This document shows positions 35,757-45,170 of a stretch of 64,000 nt of DNA, in pieces. The notes beneath the pieces are model-generated. The model did not search any database. It worked only from the letters and a program-made list of their open reading frames with translations, and had not been told where the DNA came from. Numbering within the stretch: the first letter of the stretch is position 1; every line of letters starts with the position of its first letter. Origin of the DNA: Alteromonas sp. KC3 (GTDB lineage: Bacteria > Pseudomonadota > Gammaproteobacteria > Enterobacterales > Alteromonadaceae). Where the stretch lies: assembly GCF_016756315.1 (NCBI RefSeq), contig NZ_AP024235.1, positions 1,240,001-1,304,000 on the forward strand, read 5' to 3'. The position numbers were made by a program, and so were the translations under genes.

Positions 35757-36689
35757 TTAAAGCGCGTTTACCTTTTCTACCAAGAGGGCATTGACGGGAA
35801 CGTCGATGCCCTTTTTTGTGCCCATGTCTACAATGTAGCCATTGATCGCTGATATTTCTGTTTTTCTCCCCAACTTCACATCTTGATGCATACTTGAAAA
35901 GTTATTTCCTGTTGCCTTTGCCACCTTGATGACATTCTGATGAATATCTTGTGCGCAAAACTTGAAGCCGTATGCGCCGGCAACATCGACAAATTCTTGG
36001 CAAACCGCGTGACGTAGATAGCTAAACTGGTCGTGAACAATGCATTTATTTTGAATATTATTAAGGGCGGTAAGAGGGTTGATAACTGCATTCACACTTA
36101 GCTTTTGCCACAACGCCCGCAATATATTGGGCGTGTAGGTAAAATCAGGTAAAGCATTATTAAGTAAGGCTATTGCCTTACGCAGTTTGGGTGTGAGCAC
36201 ATCCATCTCTTTTATATGATCTAATTCAGCTAATGAAACAGGGACGCCAATTTGCGTTGTACCTGCACCACTGTAGACCACCATATTGTTACTGTTTTCA
36301 TCTTGTCGCTTAAACGCCCCATGGCTAGTGGTGGCAAGTAATAAGGGATAGTTGAAGGGCAATACCTGCTGTGCAACTTCAAGTCCACCCATGCCATTGT
36401 GCAGTAACACAACCGTGGGCTTATTCTTAAGGAAAGGAAGCCATTCAGTGAGCGCCTTGTTAAGCTGATAGACTTTTAACGGTAAAAGTAACACGTCATC
36501 CTCGTCTAACACTTCAAGAGAAGATTGAGCTGGAGGCAGTGGAAACTGAGTTCCATCCAACCACCTTGCAATGCTTGGTGCAGTATCAAGCGTTCGAGGA
36601 TAACGCGCGCAAACCATGTTAGCTCTATGCGCGCCTGCGGCAACCAAGCTGCCTATGGCTCCTGCACCTACGATATGAAGCTTACTCAT
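35757..36689 (-). CDS. panE: 2-dehydropantoate 2-reductase (ketopantoate reductase)
   Basis: NADPH-dependent step of pantothenate (coenzyme A) synthesis, ketopantoate to pantoate. The Rossmann motif GAGAIGS is at residues 7-13. HNGMGGLEVAQQVLP and LWQKLSVNAVINPLTALNNIQNK contain the conserved catalytic Lys and Asn residues, and a C-terminal helical domain follows. 310 aa. It converges with lysS and lies six bases downstream of the pseudouridine synthase gene, forming a minus-strand unit with it and the Hpt gene. Confidence 0.88.
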   Translation of the reverse strand: MSKLHIVGAGAIGSLVAAGAHRANMVCARYPRTLDTAPSIARWLDGTQFPLPPAQSSLEVLDEDDVLLLPLKVYQLNKALTEWLPFLKNKPTVVLLHNGMGGLEVAQQVLPFNYPLLLATTSHGAFKRQDENSNNMVVYSGAGTTQIGVPVSLAELDHIKEMDVLTPKLRKAIALLNNALPDFTYTPNILRALWQKLSVNAVINPLTALNNIQNKCIVHDQFSYLRHAVCQEFVDVAGAYGFKFCAQDIHQNVIKVAKATGNNFSSMHQDVKLGRKTEISAINGYIVDMGTKKGIDVPVNALLVEKVNAL

Positions 36690-36694
36690 AATCG

Positions 36695-37483
36695 CTAATC
36701 CCTGTTTTCGTTTAGTTCACTATTCTCGCGTATTGAAACGCTTTGTTGTTGATAGCGAGCAGGTACGTTTGGCCATGGAAATGCTTCAGGTTTATTCAGT
36801 GATGCAAACCACGTTTGGACATCCTCGTGTAGAAACATCTCGCCACTTTGCATGTGAGCGGTTACTGATACAGTATCGTGCGATAGAGGAAGTACCAGTT
36901 TCCAGGCATGAAGATGCAGTCTGTCTACATCTTGACCACCATATAATGTATCCCCTAATATTGGCGCGCCAATACTTTTGAGAGCTACACGAATTTGATG
37001 AGTCTTGCCCGAATAAGGTTTAACGATAAAGCCTCTAATTCCTGGGCTGGCTGATTGACTAAAAAATTGGGTAATCGCTGGGTTCTGCGTACTTTTAAGC
37101 AAGATACGCTGGCCACCGCGACGGTTTTTCATATCGCCAATAACAATCCCTTGTTTTTTCTTTGGCTTTTGCGCACTTAGCGCAAGATAATATTTGTTGA
37201 CCTGTCGCGAAGCGAATAATTCACCAATTTCCCGCGCCATGTTGTCAGTTTTGGCAAGACACAAACAACCAGAAGTCCCCGTATCTAATCGATGGCATAG
37301 GTGTAGTTGGGCGATACCCAGTTGCGCTTTTAATAAAGTAACTACGCCTGCACTTAAATCGGCGCTGTTGTTTGACTGTTGAGAACTTGCGTTATTGTTG
37401 GCGTCACCATGCATGCTGACGCCTGAAGGCTTGTTAACAACCAACAGGTTGTCATCTTCGTAAAGTATGGGAATGTCGCGCAA
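36695..37483 (-). CDS. RluA-family RNA pseudouridine synthase
   Basis: Converts specific uridines in RNA to pseudouridine. The RluA catalytic motif HRLDTGTSGCLCLAK carries the nucleophilic Asp near residue 67. The later PYSGKTHQIRVALKSIGAPILGDTLYGG is the conserved substrate-binding segment. There is no N-terminal S4 domain. 262 aa, within the small RluA/TIGR01621-like group; the target position in RNA cannot be assigned. It starts 10 bases after the Hpt gene. Confidence 0.9.
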   Translation of the reverse strand: MRDIPILYEDDNLLVVNKPSGVSMHGDANNNASSQQSNNSADLSAGVVTLLKAQLGIAQLHLCHRLDTGTSGCLCLAKTDNMAREIGELFASRQVNKYYLALSAQKPKKKQGIVIGDMKNRRGGQRILLKSTQNPAITQFFSQSASPGIRGFIVKPYSGKTHQIRVALKSIGAPILGDTLYGGQDVDRLHLHAWKLVLPLSHDTVSVTAHMQSGEMFLHEDVQTWFASLNKPEAFPWPNVPARYQQQSVSIRENSELNENRD

Positions 37484-37492
37484 TGCTTGAAC

Positions 37493-38065
37493 CTAGTTAC
37501 TTTCCAGTTTCTCAATGGCTTGTTCGTAGTCCAACTCATCAACCGCATCTACAATAGCGGTGCGCTTGGCGTTGTCAAAACCTATCGTGTCGAGCCAAGT
37601 GTCGAGTCTATCTTGTGAAATAAATTCACTGGCTTTAAGCGCAGTTAATAGTTGCTTTTTGGCTTGCTGCGCTGCAGCGCTTTCATTTTCAGTATTGCTA
37701 CCTGTGCTAGCTTGCTCAGAGGGGGCCGCTGTAAGCGCCTTTACCGCAGTAATAGTATCATGAAGACAGTTGGCAAATTGGGCAAAATCGTCAGGTATGC
37801 GCTTATCATTTCTTATACTACTTTCAACAGGCTTGCTGGCATTGTGAAGTGCAAAAAGTCCCAAGTTACCCGTTACGCCCTTAAGGGTATGAACGAGTGA
37901 ATAGGCTTCATCAAATTCGCCTTTTTCTACCAACGCCTGAAGTTCCGTATCCGTAGACTGATACTCATCAGTAAATTTACCTAATAAGGTGAACAGTAGC
38001 TTTTCATTACCACTTAGCTGAGACATTCCAAAATCGATATCAATTACTGTCGTTGACTGTTCCAT
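37493..38065 (-). CDS. Hpt-domain protein
   Basis: Histidine phosphotransfer domain (residues 15-110) with the phospho-accepting His in SLVHTLKGVTGNLGLFAL near residue 57. A Ser/Ala/Glu-rich linker and a second helical region of about 60 residues follow, with no kinase or receiver domain. Such stand-alone Hpt proteins relay phosphate between hybrid kinases and response regulators; the hybrid kinase at 45171 is one possible partner, but this is only proximity. 190 aa. Confidence 0.85.
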   Translation of the reverse strand: MEQSTTVIDIDFGMSQLSGNEKLLFTLLGKFTDEYQSTDTELQALVEKGEFDEAYSLVHTLKGVTGNLGLFALHNASKPVESSIRNDKRIPDDFAQFANCLHDTITAVKALTAAPSEQASTGSNTENESAAAQQAKKQLLTALKASEFISQDRLDTWLDTIGFDNAKRTAIVDAVDELDYEQAIEKLESN

Positions 38066-38323
38066 GCAACCATCCTTTTAACTGCAGTGCCTCTATTTAT
38101 CACGATGAGACGTTTCGCCAGCTGTTTTCGATTACTCAGCGCATCGCGCTTGGGTATTCGAGTGAATCTGTAGACTATAAGCGTAAGTGTATTTCAGAAA
38201 TACACAAATTAATACAATCATAGCAAAGTCAGAGCAGGTAAAGCGCTAAAAAGTCTGGTAATCTTTCGAAGATCAGACAAAGGGTGGTCCTTTGATAAAT
38301 GTTGTAACTAAAAAGGAATAAGC

Positions 38324-41176
38324 ATGTCAGGAAAACTGACTTTTCGTACCTTAGTTGTTTTAATGACGATTATTTCGGTTTCGGCGTGTCAGCGCACGCA
38401 AATTGAACCAGCTTTAGATGATACTGGGGTATCTATCCCTTACGAAAAATACACGTTACCCAACGGTCTTACCGTAATTCTTCACGAAGACCACTCCGAC
38501 CCGTTAGTGCATGTCGATGTAACCTATCACGTAGGCTCTGCGCGCGAAGAAGTGGGTAAATCTGGCTTTGCACATTTTTTTGAACACATGATGTTTCAAG
38601 GCTCAAAGCATGTGGCTGACGAGCAGCATTTTAAGGTGATTACCGAGGCAGGTGGCAACCTCAACGGTACCACGAATACTGATAGAACTAACTACTTCCA
38701 AACGGTACCCGCCAACCAACTTGAAAAAGTCTTGTGGCTTGAGTCAGATAGAATGGGCTATTTACTCGAAGCTGTTGATCAGGAGAAATTTGAAAACCAG
38801 CGAGAAACCGTTAAAAACGAACGTGCACAACGGGTTGATAATCAGCCTTACGGATTGCGATTTGAGTTAAACGGTGAAGCGTTATTTCCTGAAGGACACC
38901 CGTATTCTTGGTTAACCATTGGCTATGTAGAAGATTTAGACCGTGTTAACGTCAATGACTTAAAAGCATTTTTTAAGCGCTGGTATGGCCCAAACAATGC
39001 TGTGCTAACAATTGGCGGCGACATTGATGTAGCTAAAACCAAGGCGTGGATAAAAAAATACTTTGGTGAAATTCCAAGGGGGCCAGAGGTTGCGCAGCCT
39101 GTTCCTTCGCTAGTTACCCTTGATGAAACGCGCTACATGACGCTTGAAGATAAAGTGCATCTTCCACTGCTACAAATTACGTATCCAACGGTGTATGCGC
39201 GACACGAAGATGAAGCGCCACTTGATGTACTTTCCGATATCTTGGGCGGCGGAAAGACGTCACTGTTTTACAAAAATTTGGTGAAGCAAGGTATGGCAGT
39301 ACAGGCCGTAGTGTCTCACCCGTGCAGAGAACTCGCATGTGAGTTCCAGCTTCTTGCATTGGCGAACCCTGCAAAAGTTACGTCTTTAGCCACGCTTCAA
39401 GAGGTATTAGATGCGACGCTGAAAGAGTTTGAAACTCGTGGGGTTACTGAAGATGATCTGGCTCGCACTAAAGGCGAAATTGAAGCGCGAACAGTTTTTG
39501 GACTACAGAGTGTGTCTGGAAAAGTATCAGCGCTAGCGGCAAATGAAACCTTCCATCAAACCCCAGATTTAATTGCAGAAGATATCGCTCGCTATAATGC
39601 AGTCACCGGCGAAGACGTGATGCGCGTATACAACAAGTACATTAAAGGTGCTAATCGTATTGTACTGAGTGTTGTGCCCAAAGGGCAGCCTGAACTTGCG
39701 GCAGCAGAACAAACCTTTGAGCGTCCGCGTCGCACCATCCCTGACTATGGGAATGACATTACCGACGTTAACGATGAACACTTCGAAAGCGCGCCAACCA
39801 GTTTTGATCGCAGCATAATGCCTCAAGCGGGTAAAGCGCCAGTGGTAGAGGTGCCAGCATACTGGGAAGCACACTTATCTAATGGTATTAAAGTGCTAGG
39901 CGTTACTAGCAGTGAAACGCCAACGGTCACCCTGACGCTAGGTATGGACGGTGGCGTACTACTTGAGAGCAAAGAAAAAGCAGGAACAGCCTATCTCACC
40001 GCACTGTTGATGAACGAAACAACAAAGAACTACACCAATGAAGCGTTAGCGAGCGAACTTGCCAAGTTGGGGAGTAGTATTCGTTTCAGTGCAGCGGGAC
40101 GTTATTCACAAGTTTATGTGTCTACGTTGACGAAGAACCTTGATCAAACACTGGCGCTACTACAAGAAAAATTGTTTAACCCTGCGTTTAACGAAGATGA
40201 TTTTAATAGAATGAAGGAGCGAGTGCTTCAAGGACTGCAGCAGCAAGCAAAAACGCCGTCTAGCTTGGCGCGCCGCGCACGAGATTTGGTATTGTTTGGC
40301 GCTGAAAACCGTGTAAGTCTGCCAGATGAAGGTACGTTGGCAACCGTTCAAAACATAACGCTAGACGATGTAAAAGCGTTTTACGAACGATATTACTCAC
40401 CGTCAAAGGCCAGCATTGTAGTTGTTGGCAATCTTCCCAAGGCACAAATGCTTAATACCATCGACTTTATCGGTAAGTGGCAAGGAGAAGATTATGCGAT
40501 TGGCGATTACCATGCATTTCCTTCTTATAACGAAAACACCATTTATTTGGTCGATAGTCCTGAAGCAGTGCAATCGGTTGTTTATATGGTGGATAGAAGT
40601 CTTCCTTTCGATGCAACGGGTGAACACTTTAAAACGCGTTTAATGAACTTCCCATTAGGTGGCGCATTTAACAGCCGAATAAATCTTAATTTAAGAGAAG
40701 ATAAAGGGTACACCTATGGCGCAAACAGTGGCTTTGTAGGCGGAAAGACACTGGGGTGGTTTGAGGCAAGCGCCGACCTTAATATGGTGAACACTGCGCA
40801 GGGCATTCAAGAAATTTTTAGCGAAATAAAACGCTATCGTGAAGAAGGGGTAACCCAGCAAGAAATAGACTTTATGCGCAGTGCATTTACACTAAGCGAT
40901 GCGCTAGAGTTTGAAACGCCTACCAGCAAAGCGCGATTCCTAAGGCAGTTGCTTAGTTATGATTTAACTCAAGGGTATCGCAAAGCACAACTTGAGATAA
41001 TCAATAACATCGACAAAGCCACCCTCGACATGCTCGCGAAGCAATATTTGAATATAGATAAAATGCAAATTATTGTAGTAGGTGATAAAACGAAGGTTCT
41101 GCCTCAATTGAACGCGTTATCAATGCCAATTGTCGAGTTATCAGTAGAGAGTAACACCAGAGAAACGTTAAACTGA
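38324..41176 (+). CDS. M16-family zinc metalloprotease, predicted lipoprotein
   Basis: Insulinase/pitrilysin-family peptidase with two tandem M16 halves. The inverted zinc motif HFFEH is near residue 84, and the third ligand Glu lies in ETVKNERAQRVDNQPYG about 75 residues later. The second half lacks the motif, as usual. The N-terminus is a signal sequence ending VSAC, a lipobox, so it is probably anchored in the periplasm. 950 aa. A small dyad CAAAGG-CCTTTG (38279-38295) lies just before the gene. Probably degrades peptides from the envelope. Confidence 0.92.
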   Translation: MSGKLTFRTLVVLMTIISVSACQRTQIEPALDDTGVSIPYEKYTLPNGLTVILHEDHSDPLVHVDVTYHVGSAREEVGKSGFAHFFEHMMFQGSKHVADEQHFKVITEAGGNLNGTTNTDRTNYFQTVPANQLEKVLWLESDRMGYLLEAVDQEKFENQRETVKNERAQRVDNQPYGLRFELNGEALFPEGHPYSWLTIGYVEDLDRVNVNDLKAFFKRWYGPNNAVLTIGGDIDVAKTKAWIKKYFGEIPRGPEVAQPVPSLVTLDETRYMTLEDKVHLPLLQITYPTVYARHEDEAPLDVLSDILGGGKTSLFYKNLVKQGMAVQAVVSHPCRELACEFQLLALANPAKVTSLATLQEVLDATLKEFETRGVTEDDLARTKGEIEARTVFGLQSVSGKVSALAANETFHQTPDLIAEDIARYNAVTGEDVMRVYNKYIKGANRIVLSVVPKGQPELAAAEQTFERPRRTIPDYGNDITDVNDEHFESAPTSFDRSIMPQAGKAPVVEVPAYWEAHLSNGIKVLGVTSSETPTVTLTLGMDGGVLLESKEKAGTAYLTALLMNETTKNYTNEALASELAKLGSSIRFSAAGRYSQVYVSTLTKNLDQTLALLQEKLFNPAFNEDDFNRMKERVLQGLQQQAKTPSSLARRARDLVLFGAENRVSLPDEGTLATVQNITLDDVKAFYERYYSPSKASIVVVGNLPKAQMLNTIDFIGKWQGEDYAIGDYHAFPSYNENTIYLVDSPEAVQSVVYMVDRSLPFDATGEHFKTRLMNFPLGGAFNSRINLNLREDKGYTYGANSGFVGGKTLGWFEASADLNMVNTAQGIQEIFSEIKRYREEGVTQQEIDFMRSAFTLSDALEFETPTSKARFLRQLLSYDLTQGYRKAQLEIINNIDKATLDMLAKQYLNIDKMQIIVVGDKTKVLPQLNALSMPIVELSVESNTRETLN

Positions 41177-41201
41177 TAGATTGATCATTGTTGAATTTAC
41201 C

Positions 41202-41230
41202 TTATTGCCCCCCATAACAAGGGGCAATAA
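41202..41230 (+). repeat. Perfect 10-bp hairpin in the gshA leader
   Basis: TTATTGCCCC (41202-41211) pairs perfectly with GGGGCAATAA (41221-41230) around a nine-base loop. It lies between the M16 stop and the gshA TTG start, ending 20 bases before it. No T tract follows on either strand, so it is not a standard intrinsic terminator. Confidence 0.6.
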
Positions 41231-41250
41231 TGACATAACGGACCATCATT

Positions 41251-42849
41251 TTGACTGCAAACTCAAACCGTTTCGACGCGCGAATTGAAGCGCTTAAGTC
41301 TCCCGAGTTTTTAACGACGCTAAAAGATATAAAGCGTGGCGTAGAACGCGAAGCTCTTCGCATTAACCCTAATGGTACTTTGTCTCAGGCACCGCATCCT
41401 TTGCCATTGGGTTCTGCCTTAACACATGAATCAATCACCACTGATTTTTCAGAATCGTTGCTTGAATTCATTACGCCACCTGAGAACAGTGCAGCGAAAA
41501 CGGTTGCCCAGTTAAAGGATATTCACAAGTTTGTTATCGACAACATTGGCGATGAATATATCTGGCCGTTAAGTATGCCGTGTTTCATTGATGATGAAAC
41601 TCACATACCTATTGCTTATTTTGGCGAGTCAAATGTGGGCAAAATGAAGCGCGTTTATCGCATTGGGCTTAAAAATCGTTATGGCAGCATGATGCAAGCA
41701 ATAGCGGGCGTGCATTTCAATTTTTCTCTGCCAGAGAGTTTCTGGAAATTGTGGGCTGAACTTAATGGCAACACGCACTCACAAGATCAAACATCAGCAG
41801 ACTATTTTGGACTTATTCGAAACTATCGACGTTTTTGTTGGTTGATTCCCTATTTATATGGCGCATCTCCAGCGTTGTGTGGTTCATTCCTAAAAGGCAA
41901 AGAACATGCGTTGCCATTCAAAAAAGTAGGTAAAGGTACGGTTTATATGCCTTATGCCACGTCGTTGCGCATGAGCGATTTAGGGTATACCAGCGCCGAG
42001 CAGTCTTCACTTAAGATTTGTTACAACCAACTTGATAACTATGTCCGCTTGTTGCGAGGCGCAATGACAACACCGTCTGCACGATTTAGCCAATTTGCTG
42101 CGGGCGAAGAGGGCAATTATCAGCAATTAAGTCGCAACATTATTCAAATTGAGAACGAGCTTTATTCACCCATACGACCTAAGCAGCCAACACAGTCAAT
42201 GGAGAAACCTACTGATGCACTTGTGCGTCGAGGTATTAACTACATTGAGGTGAGAGCATTGGATGTGAATCCGTTCTCTGCGCTGGGAATAACGCAGACC
42301 CAATTCGACTTCTTAGATGTCTTTTTGCTTGCCTGTCTGTTGATACCCAGTGGCGAGTTAGACGAGGCTCAGCTTAATGAAGCCAAAGAGAATATGAACA
42401 AGGTCGTGCTTCAAGGACGTGATCCTGAGTTAATGTTAAGCAATAACGGCAAAGCCGTGTCATTGCGAGCGTGGAGTGAGTCTTTATTTGGCTATTTCAA
42501 GCAAGCCGCTGATTTACTTGATAAAGCAAATGAAACCGAACGCTATTCTCAGGCCGTGGCCAGCGAATTTGAGAAAGTAGGAAACCCTAACCTTACGCCT
42601 TCAGGTATGTTGCTAAACACGTTGTTAGAGAATGATAAAGATAACGGTGTGTTTGGTCTTGAACTCGCGAAAATGTACCAAGATGAGATGAAAGCGTTTA
42701 ACTATCAGTATACCGACGCCGCTGGCTTTATGGCGCAGGCGGAAGTGTCTTTGAAAGCGCAAAAAGAGGTTGAAGAGGCTGATACCAAAGACTTTGACAG
42801 CTTCATACGCGATTATTTTTCAGAACCTCCAGCAAAAAAAAATGCCTGA
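41251..42849 (+). CDS. gshA: Glutamate-cysteine ligase
   Basis: First step of glutathione synthesis, ATP-dependent joining of glutamate and cysteine. It matches the E. coli GshA family throughout: IKRGVEREALRINPNG, SALTHESITTDFSESLLEFITPP, WPLSMPCFIDDE, GVHFNFSLPESFW and RGINYIEVRALDVNPF. Length 532 aa. No ATG fits the family N-terminus; the TTG at 41251 does. E. coli gshA also starts at TTG, which keeps expression low. The perfect leader hairpin just upstream may add control. Confidence 0.95.
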   Translation: MTANSNRFDARIEALKSPEFLTTLKDIKRGVEREALRINPNGTLSQAPHPLPLGSALTHESITTDFSESLLEFITPPENSAAKTVAQLKDIHKFVIDNIGDEYIWPLSMPCFIDDETHIPIAYFGESNVGKMKRVYRIGLKNRYGSMMQAIAGVHFNFSLPESFWKLWAELNGNTHSQDQTSADYFGLIRNYRRFCWLIPYLYGASPALCGSFLKGKEHALPFKKVGKGTVYMPYATSLRMSDLGYTSAEQSSLKICYNQLDNYVRLLRGAMTTPSARFSQFAAGEEGNYQQLSRNIIQIENELYSPIRPKQPTQSMEKPTDALVRRGINYIEVRALDVNPFSALGITQTQFDFLDVFLLACLLIPSGELDEAQLNEAKENMNKVVLQGRDPELMLSNNGKAVSLRAWSESLFGYFKQAADLLDKANETERYSQAVASEFEKVGNPNLTPSGMLLNTLLENDKDNGVFGLELAKMYQDEMKAFNYQYTDAAGFMAQAEVSLKAQKEVEEADTKDFDSFIRDYFSEPPAKKNA

Positions 42850-42864
42850 CAAGGGTCAGGCATT
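42834..42864 (-). terminator. Terminator-like hairpin at gshA end, T tract on minus strand
   Basis: AATGCCTGAC (42841-42850) and GTCAGGCATT (42855-42864) form a perfect 10-bp stem with a four-base loop, containing the gshA stop codon. The run of As at 42834-42842 gives a U tract only on the minus strand; the plus side continues AAAGGG. It reads as an intrinsic terminator for leftward transcription, although no leftward gene lies nearby. Confidence 0.6.
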
Positions 42865-42916
42865 AAAGGGTTCCAGGGAAACACACATTTTACTAGAACA
42901 TTAATTAAGACAAGTT

Positions 42917-43555
42917 ATGAACCAAAAGTTCAAAAAATTGGTTATTTTTTTATCAACTTTCATCGTTCTTTTTCCGCTGTTTATCGCGGGGTGTGCAACT
43001 ACGCCTCCTAAAGACATCAGTAATTTATGCGAAATATTCTACGAAAAGGACGATTGGTATGATGCAGCTGCTGATGCGAGAGATAAATGGGGTGTTCCCA
43101 TTCACGTGCCAATGGCAATGATGTACCAAGAAAGCTCGTTTAGGCACGATGCCCTCCCTCCGAGAGATTACGTGTTTTTCGGGTTGATCCCATGGGGACG
43201 TGTAAGTTCTGCATACGGCTATTCTCAGGCTAAAACGCCAACGTGGTCAGACTATATTCGCGAAACCGGCAATAGCGGCGCAGATAGGGATGATTTTGAT
43301 GATGCCATCGATTTCATGGGGTGGTTTATTTATAAATCACAAAAAGTTAATGGCGTGTCTAAGTGGGATGCGTATGCACAGTACCTGAACTACCACGAAG
43401 GGTGGGGAGGGTATAAGCGCAGAAGTTATGACCGCAAACCTTGGCTGAAGAAAGTGGCCTCTAAAGTAAAAGCGAGATCATTACGTTATGCCACACAATT
43501 AAAAACCTGTGAAGAAGACCTTCAAAAAGGTTGGTTCATGAAGTTATTTAGCTAG
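42917..43555 (+). CDS. SLT-domain lytic transglycosylase-like lipoprotein
   Basis: 212-aa precursor with a signal peptide ending in a lipobox (FIAGC, Cys26). The body is a lysozyme-like transglycosylase domain. The likely catalytic Glu is in MAMMYQESSFRHDA near residue 73, followed by SSAYGYSQAKTPTW, which matches the usual GLMQ/GYAQ segment, and YLNYHEGWGGY near residue 160. It probably cleaves peptidoglycan from the outer membrane inner face. Stand-alone gene behind gshA, with its own possible promoter. Confidence 0.85.
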   Translation: MNQKFKKLVIFLSTFIVLFPLFIAGCATTPPKDISNLCEIFYEKDDWYDAAADARDKWGVPIHVPMAMMYQESSFRHDALPPRDYVFFGLIPWGRVSSAYGYSQAKTPTWSDYIRETGNSGADRDDFDDAIDFMGWFIYKSQKVNGVSKWDAYAQYLNYHEGWGGYKRRSYDRKPWLKKVASKVKARSLRYATQLKTCEEDLQKGWFMKLFS

Positions 43556-43596
43556 CGCTTGTTTATTTACCAATAACAATAATAAGGGATGTGAAA

Positions 43597-45075
43597 ATGA
43601 AAAAAGCAATTGGGATAGCTGTTTTAGCGTTGTTAGTGTTGGTGTCTCTACTGGTTGTCCGCGCGCTTACCGTGTTTAGTGATAATCAAGTTTCCCCAAA
43701 TGCGTCATTTTCACCACTTATTATTGACGAGTCACTAGTGGTAGAGCGTTTCGCCAAGGCTATTCGTTTTCCAACAATTTCCCATGAAGACGCTACTAAG
43801 TTCGACCACCAAGCTTTCTCAGGCTTGCATGCATTCATAGAATCTTCCTACCCCCTTGTTCACAACAAAATGAGCAAAACTGTCATCAGTGAATACAGTT
43901 TGGTCTACAAACTAGCAGGCTCCGACTCGACGCTAAAGCCAGCTTTGTTTATGGGGCATATGGATGTAGTGCCTGTAGATTCTGCGACTGAATCACAATG
44001 GCTTCACGCTCCTTTTAGTGGAGATATAAGTGACGGGGCGATATGGGGGCGAGGCACTCTAGATGACAAAGTGACGGTGTTTGCGTTACTAGAAGCAATG
44101 GAACATTTGTTAGCCAAAGGACTGACCCCTAAACGCACTATTTACTTTGCGTTTGGGCACGATGAAGAAATTGGCGGTGAGCAAGGCGCCGCAAAAGTTG
44201 CAGACTGGTTTGCAGCGCAGAATATTGAATTTGAATTTGTGCTTGATGAAGGCGGTGCGATTACACGAGGCCTGATGGTGGGAACTGAGCGCACAGTTGC
44301 AGTGGTGGGTATTGCAGAAAAAGGCTATGCAAATATTCGTTTAACAGTGAATGATGATGGCGGGCACTCATCGCAACCTCCTGAACATACCGCAGTTGGT
44401 GTTCTCAGTCAGGCCATTGTGAAGCTTGAAAATAACCAATTGCCTACAGATTTCCAGTTCATCAACAAAACGTTCGAAAAAATGGGTTACTACACCGACT
44501 TTCCAACCCGCATGGCTATGGCTAATTTGTGGTTGCTTTCCCCGCTTATCGAAGGCGCGATGTTGAGCAAGCCAAGCTCTGCCGCCAGCATTCGCACCAC
44601 GACCGCCGCGACTATGGTTGAAGGAAGTTCAAAGTCTAATATATTGCCAACTCAGGCAGTTGGCGTAATAAATTACCGGCTTATGCCAGGCATGACTATC
44701 GACGACTTGGTGGCGCATGTAAACGGAACTATTGATGATCCTCGTGTGGGTGTTGAAGCCTACATGGCAAATGAAGCCAGTAATGTGTCTACCATGGATA
44801 GTATGGGGTATCGCTTAATTGAGAGCACTATCCGGACTATGCAAAATGAAACGCTGGTCGCGCCATATTTAGTTCAAGGCGGCACAGATGCAAAACACTT
44901 CACCGCACTGTCAGACAGTATTTATCGATTTATGATGGTAGAGCTTAACCCCGAAACCCTTAAACAGTTTCATGGTGTAAATGAGCAAATTCCTATTACA
45001 GATTATATTAGTGCAATTCAATTTTATGGTGAGCTCATCAAGCAAAGTGCAGAAGGCTCAGTGCATAACCAATAG
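43597..45075 (+). CDS. M20-family zinc peptidase (PM20D1/carboxypeptidase S-like)
   Basis: Metallopeptidase with an N-terminal membrane anchor or signal (residues 3-24). Zinc ligands are visible: His in MGHMDVVPV, Asp in WGRGTLDDKV, the catalytic Glu pair in HDEEIGGEQG, a later ligand near VLDEGGA, and the C-terminal His in QFHGVNEQI. A dimerisation domain with GGHSSQPPEHTAVG is inserted in the middle. 492 aa from ATG 43597, which has AAGGGA well placed; a GTG two codons earlier is unlikely. Probably cleaves small acyl-amino acids or dipeptides in the envelope. Confidence 0.9.
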   Translation: MKKAIGIAVLALLVLVSLLVVRALTVFSDNQVSPNASFSPLIIDESLVVERFAKAIRFPTISHEDATKFDHQAFSGLHAFIESSYPLVHNKMSKTVISEYSLVYKLAGSDSTLKPALFMGHMDVVPVDSATESQWLHAPFSGDISDGAIWGRGTLDDKVTVFALLEAMEHLLAKGLTPKRTIYFAFGHDEEIGGEQGAAKVADWFAAQNIEFEFVLDEGGAITRGLMVGTERTVAVVGIAEKGYANIRLTVNDDGGHSSQPPEHTAVGVLSQAIVKLENNQLPTDFQFINKTFEKMGYYTDFPTRMAMANLWLLSPLIEGAMLSKPSSAASIRTTTAATMVEGSSKSNILPTQAVGVINYRLMPGMTIDDLVAHVNGTIDDPRVGVEAYMANEASNVSTMDSMGYRLIESTIRTMQNETLVAPYLVQGGTDAKHFTALSDSIYRFMMVELNPETLKQFHGVNEQIPITDYISAIQFYGELIKQSAEGSVHNQ

Positions 45076-45170
45076 GCCTTATTTTTCTTTTAACTATGTG
45101 TTCATGTAGAGCCTTGCACAAATACTGCTATAGTTTGATGTAGTTGTAATGGTAGGGGCAAAGTGGAAGT

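Noticed and set aside
42865..43000. Minus-strand promoter for an RNA ending at the gshA hairpin
   Set aside because: TTGAAC with a poor TCTTAA -10, and other combinations with wrong spacing, are not convincing. Only the terminator is reported.
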